64,000 nucleotides of DNA from Mactromeris polynyma (lineage: Eukaryota > Mollusca > Bivalvia > Venerida > Mactridae): assembly GCA_032209605.1 (NCBI GenBank), contig JASFXZ010000009.1, positions 20,013,553 to 20,077,552 on the forward strand. Reading direction: 5' to 3'. This document shows, piece by piece, positions 1-11,647 of the stretch. Made by a program: the position numbers and the translations under genes. The notes beneath the pieces were generated by a model. It was not told where the DNA came from. It searched no databases and worked only from the letters and a program-made list of their open reading frames with translations. The stretch's first letter is position 1. Each line of letters opens with the position of its first letter.

Positions 1-839
1 AAACAAATGAATAAGTCTAGCATAACCTGTCTCATACAGAGGACACATCCCCCAAAGCAACAGGTGCCCGGAAAATATACATACAAGTAGACAATTACTA
101 AACCACGAAAGTTTACACAAACTCCAGAATATAAATTCGAGGATAATTTATTCCCTGCATTCATTATACACAATATTTACTTGAACGGGTATAACATTAC
201 ATACATCTTTTCAGTTTACATCCAAAATGCGTTTGCAAGTTGTTTATAACTGACACAAGATTTCCGCTTTAAATTTTTTGGCTGGCTCGTATTTGTTCAA
301 GTTTCAAAGTTTTTGCGCAAAGTTGACTTTGATATAACATTTTATCTAAGCTAAGTACACAATTTTAATTTCACACACTGGTAGCTACAGCTTTTTAGAA
401 AACTATAGTCTAATCATGAGTTACTGTTCTTAGGAACTCATCCTCGACGGGACACTGTGCGTAACTATAGCAACACAGTAAACAAACGATATCTCGTCTG
501 AACTTACGAAAGGGATAGGTTTAGAAAACCTTTCAAATTCGCAGCTGATGTTAAAAGTTGTAACATTATTTGAAGCTGGTTATTTAGTAAGAGACGTTGT
601 TGATATATTTGGGGAAATCCCGCAGATATGTTTCAAAGAGGAAGGCAAGATTGAGGTTAAACTGTTCTTTAAATGATGCGTAGCAGTCTGGACGTCATAG
701 AGTCATTTGCAAGAGGGTTAACTGTATGATCAATAAGTTAAAGTATAATGTGTACATACTTTGCTACATCATATGAAAGTTTAAAGTAAATATAATGAAA
801 CAATTTACTCGACTCGGAACATCTAGTCCTCCATATTTG
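1..839. other. Duplicated non-coding flank, LINE 3' side
   Basis: Positions 1-300 and 745-839 match 32673-33050 and 33450-33535. The middle (about 310-745) has no counterpart in copy B, where the LINE C-terminal zinc-finger region is found instead. No gene is seen. The corresponding exon 2 of the copy-A DUF4430 paralogue should lie just left of position 1. Confidence 0.6.
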
Positions 840-844
840 GTATC

Positions 845-1020
845 GAGACTTTTCAACCCCAAGACTTTTCAACCCCAAGACTTTTCAACCCCTATTGTAA
901 AAAATCCAAGACTTTTCAACCCCACTGTCATTTTCAACCCCTAATTAGCCTAAGACTTTTCAACCCCTGTTAAAATCAAGACTTTTCCACCCCTAATAAA
1001 CCAAGACTTTTCAACCCCTG
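845..1020 (+). repeat. Left inverted arm: tandem AGACTTTTCAACCCC units
   Basis: About seven copies of the unit occur. The first two are adjacent, and later ones are separated by short unrelated spacers. One unit has CC in place of CA (TTTTCCACCCC). The array mirrors that at 3804-4045. Confidence 0.9.
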
Positions 1021-1567
1021 GAATATGTTTTTAATTGGACAATTATCACATTTGTTACCTGGAAAAATGTTGACAATCACGTTGTTTAAGTTTAATTTTT
1101 AAGTTTATTTACATTCCAAAATGAATACTAATAAAGACATATACACACAAAATACACACAGTCATTCTATCACATTTTATTAGGCCTAAAACTGTAGGTG
1201 GAATTTAATTGGTATTTAATTGATGATGTGATTTGTTATTCTAATTCAGTCTAATTACGCTGTCACTTACACTCAAAAATTATTTATTTATATATACATA
1301 ACTTTATTGCCTCCATTTTCTGGAGATATATGGTTTAACAATTATTTATGAATATATACATACATAAAGGAAGAATAGTGAATACTATATACAGCATATA
1401 GAAAGGAAAAAAGGACGAATACATAGCCAATTGAATAGAATAAAACATCAAGTCTCTTGCACGTAACTAGTCTCACATTATGTTACCATTTGACCTCACG
1501 GAGTATGTTTAGTTCAAACGAAACGAAAATTTGACACTATACATGTAAGGAAATGGTAATACGTATT

Positions 1568-1612
1568 ATTGGTAAAGCAGTCTCATGAATTTGCCGAGAC
1601 TGCTTTACCAAT
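1568..1612. repeat. Perfect 17-bp hairpin
   Basis: ATTGGTAAAGCAGTCTC (1568-1584) is the exact reverse complement of 1596-1612. The loop is 11 bases. It lies in the interior of the foldback element. Confidence 0.9.
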
Positions 1613-1802
1613 TCAAACTATTCAAACACTTGTTATTCAAACTGGCACATAAATTGACTCAGAAACACTTCTTATTTCACACTGGCACACTATTTATTCA
1701 CACTGTCACAATTATTTGCACATACACTTAACCGTTTATCTCGCCGATTTCACGCAGAAAATCCTCGCATACAATGTCCCGTTCATCATACTTGTCCCAG
1801 AG

Positions 1803-2112
1803 TCGTTACGTAACACAGTCAACAAACATAACAATTACATTGTCTTTATTGGTATAGTCGATCATTAATCATTGACCATTTGTTATATCAAAAAACTGTT
1901 TATATTAATGATATTTGGTCGATTTTAATAATTGTATTTAACTAACTATTCCTTATTTCTGAAAAATAAATATCAATAGTAGCACTCCTTAATCTTACCA
2001 TCTTATCTAATCACCCGCTACAGCGGCTTCTCACCTTGTTAATCACCTCGCTAAGCGAGCACGCGTCATTACGTAACACAGTCAACAAACATAACAATAC
2101 ATTGTCTTTATT
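1803..2112 (+). repeat. Internal direct repeat of the foldback element
   Basis: A ~50-bp block beginning CGTTACGTAACACAGTC at about 1803 recurs at about 2066 with minor differences. The block contains the palindrome TTACGTAA. Its function is unknown. Confidence 0.7.
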
Positions 2113-3564
2113 TAAGCACTGACTCAAAGATTGAATTGATAAACCTTTCAAAATTAATTTATTATGCAAATGATATTAGAACTCAATAATTGGCCTTTCC
2201 TCATGTCATCTGTATATGTTGACTTTGTGTTTATTTGTTTCAACCTGTATTACTCTATCAAAATCGGTGATAAAAGAGAATATATATCTTAATAATTATT
2301 ATGGCATCTGAAATCTTAGGTACTATATGAAAAACATATATTAATTGATAAAGGCATTTTAAGAAGGACCTACTGATATACATTCATATAAGTCTTAACG
2401 ACTTATCCAATTTTAGACAATTGTGAGAATATACTGATTCATTCACCTATATATATAATAACAATACCATTTCAAGGCATTTAGCGGGCATATATCACCT
2501 TAAACAACGTACACTTGGCAGTTTACACATAATTAAAAGTGTGATGGTTACATCAATAGAACACAATTGCCTTTGATCCAATAAACAAGTGCAACAAATA
2601 AAAACAAACAAACTTTAATTGTATTAAACAAATAATCTGCTAATTATTATGATGATCAAACAAAATATAATGACAAATTAAAGGAATGCAATTTTCGAAT
2701 TGCGAATTGTGATTTACAATAACATATATTTACTACTGTCTATACCTTTCGTTGTAGTTTAATGCGCAAAATATATATACATGCATGTTTATGTTTCAAG
2801 TGGTGTAACATTACAAAAGCAAAAATGTTAATCTCCAGTACATGACTAATTTAACGCACATACAGCTAAACATTGTCGTTTTTATTAAAGTTAAGGCATT
2901 CGTATTAATTACCTGAATAACAAATAAGTAGTTATGTTTCAAATTCAAATATCTCTTACAGGAACATGATATGCCTTATACCCATTAGTGACAAAAACAT
3001 GCATCATATGACGTGCACGCAACGATCAAATATTTGCAATATCATTGTTTTATTTTCAAATAAAACCGACCATCTGTTCAGACGAGTTATCACATATCCG
3101 TGTATGTTTCTACGATACAATAACAGTTAATATCATATTGCACAGTGTGCATGCACTACGCAAATGAGCGGAAAAACCTAAATGAAAATTATACGCTGCT
3201 TGTTTACAATTTACAAAACGAAAAATGATGAAAAATATTAACACTTTTGATGTATTAAATAAGAACCCTCATGAACACTGCAGCAAACACAAAAATAAAT
3301 ATGGTAACATATACCGTTAACATGCAAGTTACTTATATGACAGATTTACTAAGCATGTTCAGCAAAATTCTTCAAACGTACATATCCAATTAAGTGAGTT
3401 TATTCCATCTCAAATGATTCATGTTTCAGACCTTATCAACACATTTTCAGTTTACACAGGAACTTTTAAAAATTATATTTATCTTTGCACAAGAGCTCAG
3501 TCCTTTATCAATCAAAATGTATTAAATTCCGTACACTTGATTGCAATCCGAGTCAGAGAGATTC

Positions 3565-3604
3565 AACCTGGGACCAACATGTATATATTGGTCCCAGATT
3601 GAAC
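3565..3604. repeat. Short imperfect hairpin near right arm
   Basis: TGGGACCAA and TTGGTCCCA face each other around an AT-rich loop near 3570-3600. A similar TGGGACC/GGTCCCA pair occurs at about 53693-53716. It may be a chance stem or a common inverted-repeat motif. Confidence 0.5.
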
Positions 3605-3803
3605 GGACACGCTGAACGCGTGTATACTGAATGACGTCAGAGACTTGTTTATGTGATTACGTCATTAAATATATTTTTCGATGACATTTTGAGAGGAATT
3701 GTTTTCCATTATTTACGAATTACAGTTACGCATGAAATTAGTGAATTGTTAGATACCAGTATATTTAATAAAATAGAAAATGATAAAAAAAGAAAAAAAG
3801 AAA

Positions 3804-4045
3804 TAGGGGTTGAAAAGTCTTCAAAGTAGGGGTTGAAAAGTCTTCAAAGTAGGGATTGAGAAAGATAAATGTAGGGGTTGAAAATATTCAAACTAGGGGT
3901 TGAAAAGTCTCAACAGGTAGGGGTTGAAAAGTCTTGAAATCAGGGGTTGAAAAGTCTTGAAATCAGGGGTTGAAAAGTCCTGGGGTTGAAAAGTCTTCAT
4001 TTGAAAAGTGGGGTTGAAAAGTCTTGGGGTTAAAAAGTCTGTAAG
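3804..4045 (-). repeat. Right inverted arm: tandem GGGGTTGAAAAGTCT units
   Basis: About eleven copies of the reverse-complement unit occur. Some share a spacer (TCAAAGT twice, TGAAATC twice), which suggests local unit amplification after the arms formed. A few units are degenerate, for example GGGATTGAGAAAG. Confidence 0.9.
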
Positions 4046-5066
4046 CCCCATATTTGAGTATTGATCCTTAAGTCTTCAAGCAAAAAAAATGTATAGTTAA
4101 ACTCACCCTTTGCCTCCCAGATATATCCAAATCCTTGTTGATACAAATTCAGCCTTACATCAGATACCCAGTTATTATAACCAAGATTATCATAATGAAC
4201 TAACACTTCATAACAAAGTTTGACATATCTGTGTCTTGGCATTTTCAAAAGACGAAGCCAGTATTTCATACACCGTTTGGCTGCATATATCGTATGTACA
4301 TAGGAAACCTTCCTAAACCCCCTAGTATAGCATCATTACGTGACATGTTCAATACAGGCAACATTTTTCAACGCCCAAAATTCTGAGCCATAATGCAATA
4401 TAGGGGCAATTTTCGCATCAAATAACTTGAAAAATGTATGATAAGGTATACAGGTAAATTGATGAAGAGAGTTTAAGATACTCATCAATGCTTTCTTAGC
4501 TTTGACAGACATAGCATTGGCCATTTTATACAAAGGCAGTCTATTTGTAAACAATATACCAACATAAGTAAAATCATTAACAACCTCGATTTTACAGGTG
4601 TCATAAGTCCACATTTCTGCTCGAGATAATGTGCCACCTCGTTTAAAAACCATATTTTTTGTTTTATTAACAATCACAACCAACTTACTTCTTCCACAAA
4701 AATCATGTAAAATATTAAGTTGTCTTTGAAGACCAGCAACTGTATCTCAAATCATTGCAATATCGTCAGCAAACATGAGAAGGAATATTTCGGTCAAATC
4801 TGGAAACAACTGAACACCCCTAGTATTAGAATCACAAAGATGTGTATACAGTTCATCAATAAACATAGCAAATATACGCACACTATGACACCATCAATTG
4901 ATCTTCCGCCAACTAACGATGTTTTAGCTGGACAAGAGTGTGATACATGATTATGAAAATACTGTTCACAATACGATGTATCAATATCCCAGGTCTCTTG
5001 TATACCAAAAATATCATAAGAACAAAGAATACCAGTTAGATCATAATTGAGTAATTTAGATTTCAA
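4030..5066 (-). pseudogene. LINE ORF2 relic, copy A
   Basis: These are fragments of an APE-type non-LTR retrotransposon ORF2, read on the minus strand in broken frames. Positions 4940-5066 hold an endonuclease-like segment with FGIQETWD. The reverse-transcriptase active-site box FADD is preserved at 4762-4773. Positions 4336-4683 and 4030-4269 encode the post-RT region, with motifs such as ILHYGSEFWAL and KYWLRLLKMPRHR. Relative to copy B, about 1.9 kb has been removed. The sequence corresponding to 34392 is joined near 4872 to that corresponding to 36282, which fuses RT sequence to early endonuclease sequence. It cannot encode an active protein. Confidence 0.85.
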
Positions 5067-5324
5067 CCCTTCAATGTTCCAACTTAGAAAAGTCAGTGAT
5101 TGCGCAGTATGTGTATGACCTCGGCCTTCATCCTAGTGTACATTATTAGAAGCTGGATAAATATCCCCGGTAGCAATGCTAACGTTGTCAGTTGTATTGG
5201 ACTGTACAATGTCCATTTGTTCCATAGACTCAGCATTTGGTCCAATATTCTGCATAATGTTTGTTTCATCGGGTTTAACGCCGTTTCTCAACGATATTTC
5301 AGTTATATACGGCGGCCGGTTCAC

Positions 5325-5990
5325 CTAACCAGTATTCTGCATAAACGTTGGACGGACTGCACGTTTAAATATACGTGTATTGATGTGCTCTTTACTAATT
5401 GGCTTTTTAAAAGTACGTAATTTACCATTCTTGAAATAACTATTCAAGCCTCTTTGCCTAGCGTGTTTCAGTTGTTGTCGTTGAATAAAAGTAAGGTCAT
5501 TTGAGATTCTAATTCCAGGCGCTCGTAGATCATCTCTGTAGTTAAATAACCGGAATTTGTCATCATTTCTTGCCAACTTGACAATAACCATACGAGTCAT
5601 GTCTGGTTCCTTCTCACCATCCCGCCATGCTGCAATTAAACTGTCCTCACCAAATTCATCACCGTATGCGACTTAGAACACCTTCTGTTCAACTAGGGAT
5701 TTCAATTCGGCCTCATCTGATTCAGATTCTTCCAACCAAAATATTCGCAGTGAGTTTTTCAACCTGTTAGATTCAATATTATTCAATTGTTGATCGACGT
5801 TTGATAGGCGTGAGTCATATTCCGCATTGTGCATCGAAAGGGACCCCATATCATTGGTTAAGATATCCTGGTCATATTGTACATATTCCACTGATTTTTC
5901 AAGTGAGTTCAGTCTGATATTCATATTTTTCTGCACGGATTCTACCCTTTTAACTGAATTTTGTATCCGCGTTATTTCATTTCGCAACAT
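5325..5990 (-). pseudogene. LINE ORF1 relic (coiled coil plus RNA-binding domain), copy A
   Basis: Two minus-strand ORFs make up the LINE ORF1 protein. Positions 5673-5990 (105 codons) encode a heptad-like coiled coil (NIRLNSLEKSVEYVQYDQ and similar) that ends in an acidic ESESDEAE patch. Positions 5325-5600 (91 codons) encode the segment with FRLFNYRDDLR, GIRISNDLTF, QRQQLKHARQRG and YFKNGKL. That pattern is typical of the L1-type ORF1 RNA-binding/C-terminal domain. The two ORFs are separated by an in-frame stop near 5672. In an active element ORF1p would be the RNA chaperone of the retrotransposition RNP. This order and orientation is the reference against which the copy-B inversion is seen. 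Confidence 0.75.
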
Positions 5991-6000
5991 AGTTCATTAC

Positions 6001-7195
6001 TAATATTGTTATTTTGGTGATATTTACTAGTCATAGCAGGAACTTCGTATACCGCAGACCGTAATTTTATTTCTCTTATGTAACTTACAAGAGATGGTTG
6101 CAACCTTTAAAATATAAAAATGACCCTTAAAATGGCATTACATATTTTTATTACACTGAATTAAAATTATTTGACAAGAAATAAGGCATTTCCAACTTCT
6201 TCCTGAGTACACTGTGCAATGTGCATATACTATAGAATGTGCCAATCTTGGAAATAAACGCGTATGAATAACCTTTTGATGTAGTTGTATGCTTAATGAC
6301 ACCTCATTATTTTGACTTGCATGGACGCACAGAAGTAAATGTTAGATCAGTAAGCACATTGACAACACATAGATTATCATAGTTCGTGATTGTCATTGAT
6401 GTTAACACTGCCTAGCAAACACTTCCACAAACGATCACACATTATAAGTTCAAACTGCAACCTGTTTTACACGACAATAAGAGAGAGACTAAAACATTGC
6501 CAAAATTATAGACTGGTCCATAAGACTCAAGTCCAACAGAAAGAGCAAAAGCAGGAATAGGATAGAATACGGAACGAATCAAGAAAAACCCACAAAGACA
6601 TTATTGACGCAACAACTGTAGACATATATAATTGTTTGAACTTAAACATGGGCAATACGAACTGCACCACCTTGTGACTTCTGATGCTTTGGAAGGGCAG
6701 ATACGTCCTGTATGGAGCTCAAGTAATGGGGAAAGCACTTTCTATCTATTTGCTGAGAGTGACTTCTTTCGGTATTGAGTTCCGAACAAGGCAACTGTTG
6801 TGATTATTTGAGCTCCAAGCAGTTTTTAGTTATTCGGAAGAATAACTAGTTCTATGGCAATTTTCGACAGTCGCATCGCCTTGATACGAAAACTACCTTT
6901 TCCGGAAGTGGCGCAATAATAAAGGTAATTGAGTATGTTAAAAATAGTTCAACATCTGGGCGTAATCTGCATAACGTACTAAAAACTGGTATTAATCTTT
7001 ACTGCGCAATTAAATGTAATGGTTCAACAATGGACAATAATGGTTGGTACCTTCTGTGAATTTGGAAGTGTTGAATACAAAACCAGTGTTCAATACCGAA
7101 CAAAGCCAGTGCTTTCAGCCATTTGATTTAACATGCAAAGATTTTTACAAGCTTTGCCGCGCAAATCAAGATGAAACAAACTGTTTTTCAAAAAT
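6001..7195. other. Duplicated non-coding region
   Basis: AT-rich sequence without a recognisable gene, matched in copy B at about 36830-38830. Copy B carries an extra ~800 bp between bases corresponding to about 6363 and 6364 here. Confidence 0.6.
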
Positions 7196-7324
7196 CACTA
7201 TTACATTGCAGATGTTCGTTTTAAAGATGTTGTAGACAATGTAGCAACAACACTGAATGGAACACGTTCAAATATGTTCAGATAGGGCAAATACACCATT
7301 AATGATTTAAGTAGTTTTCATTTT

Positions 7325-7605
7325 TGCAGATGAGCCACCAGACACTGGCGTTATTTCCTTTCTTTACCGAACGACAAGTTTCCGTCAAATTGGTGTGGAT
7401 CTATTTGCAGGTTTTCCGGTCACTTTTTGAAAATAAAGTGAGACAAGGATATCGGTGGAACCGATGGATGCTCCCCGAAGTATGGTTATAACTTCGAACA
7501 AGACTCTAATTGGAAAATCTCACTTTGTTGATGGTTACAATCTGAATGTTATATGCAGCACTGGAAATGTCCTGGATCTCCCAAGAAAATGTACAATGAA
7601 ATTGA
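7325..7605 (+). pseudogene. Possible relic of a secreted or Ig-like exon
   Basis: After a TTTTTGCAG acceptor-like site near 7330, one frame reads DEPPDTGVISFLYRTTSF and continues to a stop near 7430. A second frame (about 7451-7605) reads EPMDAPRSMVITSNKTL, then GYNLNVICSTGN and a further Cys. The P..I.S...L...Y.L...C.. spacing is reminiscent of an Ig-like domain. The two pieces are in different frames and no neighbouring exons were found. I do not recognise a specific family. The block is absent from copy B. Confidence 0.25.
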
Positions 7606-8069
7606 GATAGTGAACAATTTAACTACATGCTGGGCTAGGATAATCCTGCTAACTGAAAAAAAAATGAGAAAAGGAATCTTGCTACAGATATAAGAAGCCT
7701 TTATTCACAATTAATTTAAGTGCCCATGTCAATGCAATGCGTACCTTTACAACAAAGACTGTAAGTTGATACAAATTCATATCAGCTGATGATCAAATAC
7801 GTATGGTGTTGACAGATGTACCCGTGAGTGAATGTCCTTTTTGTTCAATACTTTTTATCATAATTTAAAAAAACAAAGCTTATTGTTTGAGGTCTGACAT
7901 GAGGTGATCTTGAAAGGTGCCATAAAAACAAGAACATATATTTGAAATCAAATATATACATGTATATATTATAAACACTATGTAGACAAACGTTTACCTA
8001 CAATAAAAACTTACTTGAAAAATTAAAAGAATGTAATTTTGATTATCTTGCATAGCTGAAAATATTTAA

Positions 8070-8890
8070 TCTATATGTTGCATAATCAAATGGCCATAAC
8101 TTTATGAAAAACAGTCCAATCATAATAGGCGCTTCTCCTCTTTGTAATTAAGCTTTCCATAAAGTTTTGTTGAATTCCTGTCAAAAGTTTCTGAGAATTA
8201 GTCCGAACAAGAATGGTACCAAATATGTACTATGTTGCATAATCAAAGGGCCATAACTCGGTGAAAAATAGCCTGACCAAAACCATGTGAAAATATGAGC
8301 ATCTCCTCTTAATAGTGAAGCTTCCATTTAAGTTCTGTTGAATTCCAGTCAAAAGTTTCTGAGAATTAGTCCGAACAAGAATGGCACCATATAAGTACTT
8401 TGTTGCATAATCAAAGGGCCATAACTCGGTGAAAAATAGTCTGACCAAAACCATGTGAAAATATGAGCATCTCCTCTTAATAGTGAAGCTTCCCATGAAG
8501 TTTTGTTGAATTCCAGTCAGTAGTTTCGGAGAAGTAGTCCGGACAAGAATGGTACCATATATACTATGTTGCATAATCAAAGGGCATTAACTCCATGGAA
8601 AAATATTCCAACCAAAACCAATTGATAACATGCGCATTTCCTCTTGGTAGTGAAGCTTCCCATGAAGTTTTGTTGAATTCCAGCCAGTAGTTTCTGAGAA
8701 CTAGTCCGGACAAGAATGGTACCATATATACTATATGTGGCATAATCAAAGGGCCATAACTCCGTGAATAAAAGTCCAACCTAAACTGTGTGATAATATG
8801 CGCATCTCCTCTTGGTAGTGAAGCTTCCCATGAAGTTTTGTTGAATTTAAGTCAGTGGTTTCTGAGAAGTAGTCCGGACAAGAAAAGTGG
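8070..8890. repeat. Satellite, about 165-bp units, 5 copies
   Basis: The segment beginning TGTTGCATAATCAAAGGGCC recurs at 8076, 8233, 8401, 8567 and 8736 (spacing 157-169). Each unit contains AAGGGCCATAACTC, GTGAAGCTTCC and TTTTGTTGAATTCC. This type of tandem block is common in mollusc genomes. The minus-strand ORFs through it are by-products of the repeat. It is absent from copy B. Confidence 0.9.
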
Positions 8891-8962
8891 GACGGACGGA
8901 CGGAAGGACGGACGGAAGTAAGGACGGAAGGACGGAAGGACGGACGGACGGATGGACGGAAG
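8888..8962. repeat. (GGAC/GGAA)n simple repeat
   Basis: An imperfect tetranucleotide run of GGAC and GGAA directly follows the satellite and is itself followed by a C-rich stretch. The arrangement is typical of the 3' end of this satellite type. Confidence 0.9.
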
Positions 8963-9477
8963 AAGCGGACTCTATACTCCCCCCCTTCGAGGACGGGGAG
9001 CATAAAAATGTAGAACTGAAATGCCTCATTTACGAACAGGGTCTCCTTACATAGATAGTAAGTGCAGGAAATAAAAAGAGGAATGGGATATTGATATGCG
9101 ATGTAACTAAAATGGAGAAATATTTTTGTGTATGAAGTCCAGTCTTGGAAAGCGGGATATGTAGTTTACAGAAATAAGCACAAATACATGTAAGTACTAG
9201 TTTACACCGAAGTAAAAAAATACCCTTAATGTAAAACATTTATCAATGAGTATTCGATTTACGCAATAAAGTTTGCCACAGTGTAATGATATAATTTAAA
9301 TTTAAGGTATTAAATGTTCTCTTAACCGTTAAAATCTATATCGTTATTTATACTTATTTACCGACGTAGTACATATTCGTGTACTAACTTAGCTCTACAT
9401 GTTAAGTGTACTTTAAACATTTTACATCTCCTATCAAAAATGTTACAACAACTTAAATGAATCACTCGCGATTATTT

Positions 9478-9615
9478 CTTCTTGGGTTGCTAACCAGTAT
9501 TCGGGCCTGTTTTAAGGAGGTTGTGAATTCGTAGTTCAACCTCGCCTAATGCAGACCTCGAGGTCAAGACTTTCAGATCAGGAGTTAGGCACCCTGTCCC
9601 TCGACCACTACGGCT
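9478..9615 (-). repeat. tRNA-like SINE head, minus strand (copy A)
   Basis: Read on the minus strand the block starts GGGAGCCGTAGTGGTCGAGG and contains a B-box-like TTGACCTCGAGGTC. It has no intact cloverleaf. The duplicate is at 39235-39370, and a related degenerate piece is at 43255-43345. Confidence 0.55.
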
Positions 9616-9898
9616 CCCTTTATGTATTATATGTTAGTAAATATATGATATCAACATTGATTAATAGAAATACAAAATGTATAAACTATTGCGATATTTT
9701 CAAAAAAATGTATGTGTCGCTCAAGCTACTGATAGTAAACATCCTTCGTAAATCACAACCAAAACTTTTGCGAAAATTGTTCAAATTTAAATTATGAGAA
9801 AATTGAAGTCCTAACTATAGAGAAATATTCATTTTCTAATGCCTGAAAAGTCTTATGAATTGTGGAATTATTTGTTAACTAGAAAGTATAGTTGGTAC

Positions 9899-10078
9899 CT
9901 TGCATATCACTTCGCCATCCGGTCCACCATGATACAAATATATCCCAATCAAAAGTCCACCAACAAGTCCTATGATTAACCAAAACACTCCAAGCAACTG
10001 AGCGTAGAAGATCTCTCGTTTTGCTGTCATTTTGCCGTCGGACGAGGAATACAATTTATAAAAATCTCTGTTGTCCAT
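9899..10078 (-). CDS. Exon 1 of a DUF4430-type type II membrane protein, paralogue A (partial gene)
   Basis: This is a 60-codon first exon, ATG at 10078, ending at AAG with a GT donor at 9898-9897. It encodes a short polar N-terminus (MDNRDFYKLYSSSDGK), a basic stretch (KMTAKRE) and one hydrophobic helix of about 20 residues (about 29-49, including GVFWLIIGLVGG), then GGPDGEVICK. The positive-inside rule predicts a type II orientation with the C-terminus outside. It differs from the copy-B exon (39623-39802) at only four residues (10, 12, 38, 58) and shares start, length and donor phase. This suggests it is still coding. Exons 2-4 are known only from copy B and would lie left of position 1. 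If those are lost, this is a stranded exon. Confidence 0.65.
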
Positions 10079-10284
10079 GAAAGTGTCTATATTACGTTTC
10101 TTTCAAATAATGTCAATCCCATTTATATTAAATAAACTCTTATATGTGAAATATAAACCCATTGCGACACCGACACGCTTTATAATTTCAAAGAAATGAA
10201 TGATTTACACATGCAAAGGAATGCGGATGTTTTGCAACTTAAACCATTGGGTCTCCTCTGCACGTTGTAAAGCCAAACAAGAAA

Positions 10285-10590
10285 TATCTTGAATAAGATG
10301 GTGGGCGTAATTTAAAGATTTAGATTTGTTGTGCACCATAAAAATTGCCGAGATGTTACGATTGCTGGTCACTCCAGATCCAAAATGGAGTTCGGTAAAT
10401 TCACCGAAATTCAGTGGATTTCAGTAAGGTTACGTACCATTTATCAAAAGGTTAACCCATCCTCGTCAAGGTTACAAACCTTGTATAGTTGAAGAGAAAT
10501 TGCCTTGGTGCTTAACGTAAGCTTTGATTGGTGTACACAAGACTGATATGCAAATAGAAAAACCATGTTACTACGGCAGCGCCGAAAAAG
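10285..10590 (+). repeat. Dispersed ~300-bp repeat, copy 1 of 5
   Basis: This family contains GAGATGTTACGATTGCTGGT, TCCAGATCCAAAATGGA, GTCAAGGTTACAAAC and CTGATATGCAAATAG in that order. Other copies are at 27345-27620, 40005-40330, 46425-46740 and 58312-58510. All five have the same strand. No clear TIR or RNA polymerase III promoter was seen, so its class is unknown. This copy is paired with 40005-40330 by the segmental duplication. Confidence 0.8.
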
Positions 10591-11647
10591 GAAATTTTCA
10601 CGAGAAAAAACAACAGAATTTAAAATATGAAGTAAAATATTTGGTTGGAATAAACGTCACTTGGACATAAATATCGGCAAACCAAGCAGAGCGCAACAGA
10701 ACTAACAGAATGAAATAAAAAGACTTCTTTAAAGTAGGATGCACTTTTCGAACTTTCATAAGCTGTGTATTAAATGATATATTGTCCTGAAAACCAGTTG
10801 AAAGAAAATGAATAAGTTGCTACAGGGAACGCTACATACAGAAAACAGTGCCCCTCCACACAGACCACCGGTAAAACAACAATCCTTAAAACATAAGGCA
10901 CTTGATGAGGTTAAAGAGTACATACGTTAGGGAAAAGAGGCACAAGGAATGGACTGGCAGAACATAAGAAATAACTAGGAGAATCAAAGAGGACAAACAG
11001 TGAAGGGGGAAATTAATGGATGGAGAAGATCACATGACAAGTCAAGGCAGCTGGCAATAATAGGCCGAAACAATAATTAAAACGATGTGCTTATTGTATG
11101 CTCATTGTTATTTACATATATGATATGTCTTGTATAATATATATTGTTTTGTATGATATCATATGCACATTCCCATGTGTCTATTTATTATTATACCATC
11201 TACTTTGTACATGGACAGTTATATATGCTGATGCCGTTTGTATAAATATTGGTTGATCAAATCTTCATATATTTAAGAGAAATAAACATAGTATTGTGTT
11301 AAATGAAGAATTCATCTGAAGTATAAAGATTCAATATATTTGATGAAATTGGAGGAAAACAATAGTCAAGGCATACCCAGTTTGTAGGTTTTCATTTGTA
11401 ATTTATGTAAATCAGACACGGGCGATAATCAGTTGATCAAAGATTATTAGATATACGACTTAACATTTTGAATAAACCGTAGATATCTCTTTATATTCAA
11501 TAAACTTTAATTTGAATAAACTGGACAGATGATTGCTCTCAGCTGGGGTGGGACATGGTGTCAGTCCAGAGAACATGAAACATAATAAATATTATACATT
11601 ACAAGACCATATATAGAAGTGTTAATACAATACAGTTTCTTCTTACA

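Larger units (their letters stand above)
840..4047. mobile_element. Foldback-like DNA element with tandem-repeat TIRs
   Basis: A ~3.2-kb insertion lies inside the copy-A LINE. Its ends are inverted arrays of a 15-17-bp unit, AAGACTTTTCAACCCC on the left and its reverse complement on the right. The outermost ends are GTATCGAGACTTTT and, read inward from the right, GCTTACAGACTTTT. The 9-bp sequence CCATATTTG flanks both sides (831-839 and 4048-4056). Copy B shows the uninterrupted site near 33535. The 2.8-kb interior is AT-rich with no ORF over about 62 codons, so the element is non-autonomous. Long TIRs made of short tandem repeats plus 9-bp target duplications are known from Drosophila Foldback and the MuDR-related Rehavkus group. 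Assignment to that group is inference, because no transposase is present. Confidence 0.85.

Noticed and set aside
845..1020. Spaced short repeats suggestive of a CRISPR array or iteron origin
   Set aside because: An inverted array at 3804-4045, a flanking 9-bp direct repeat and an empty paralogous site identify them as transposon ends.
8230..9029. Overlapping minus-strand ORFs of 60-116 codons with repeated peptide motifs
   Set aside because: They are translations of the ~165-bp satellite and the GGAC simple repeat.
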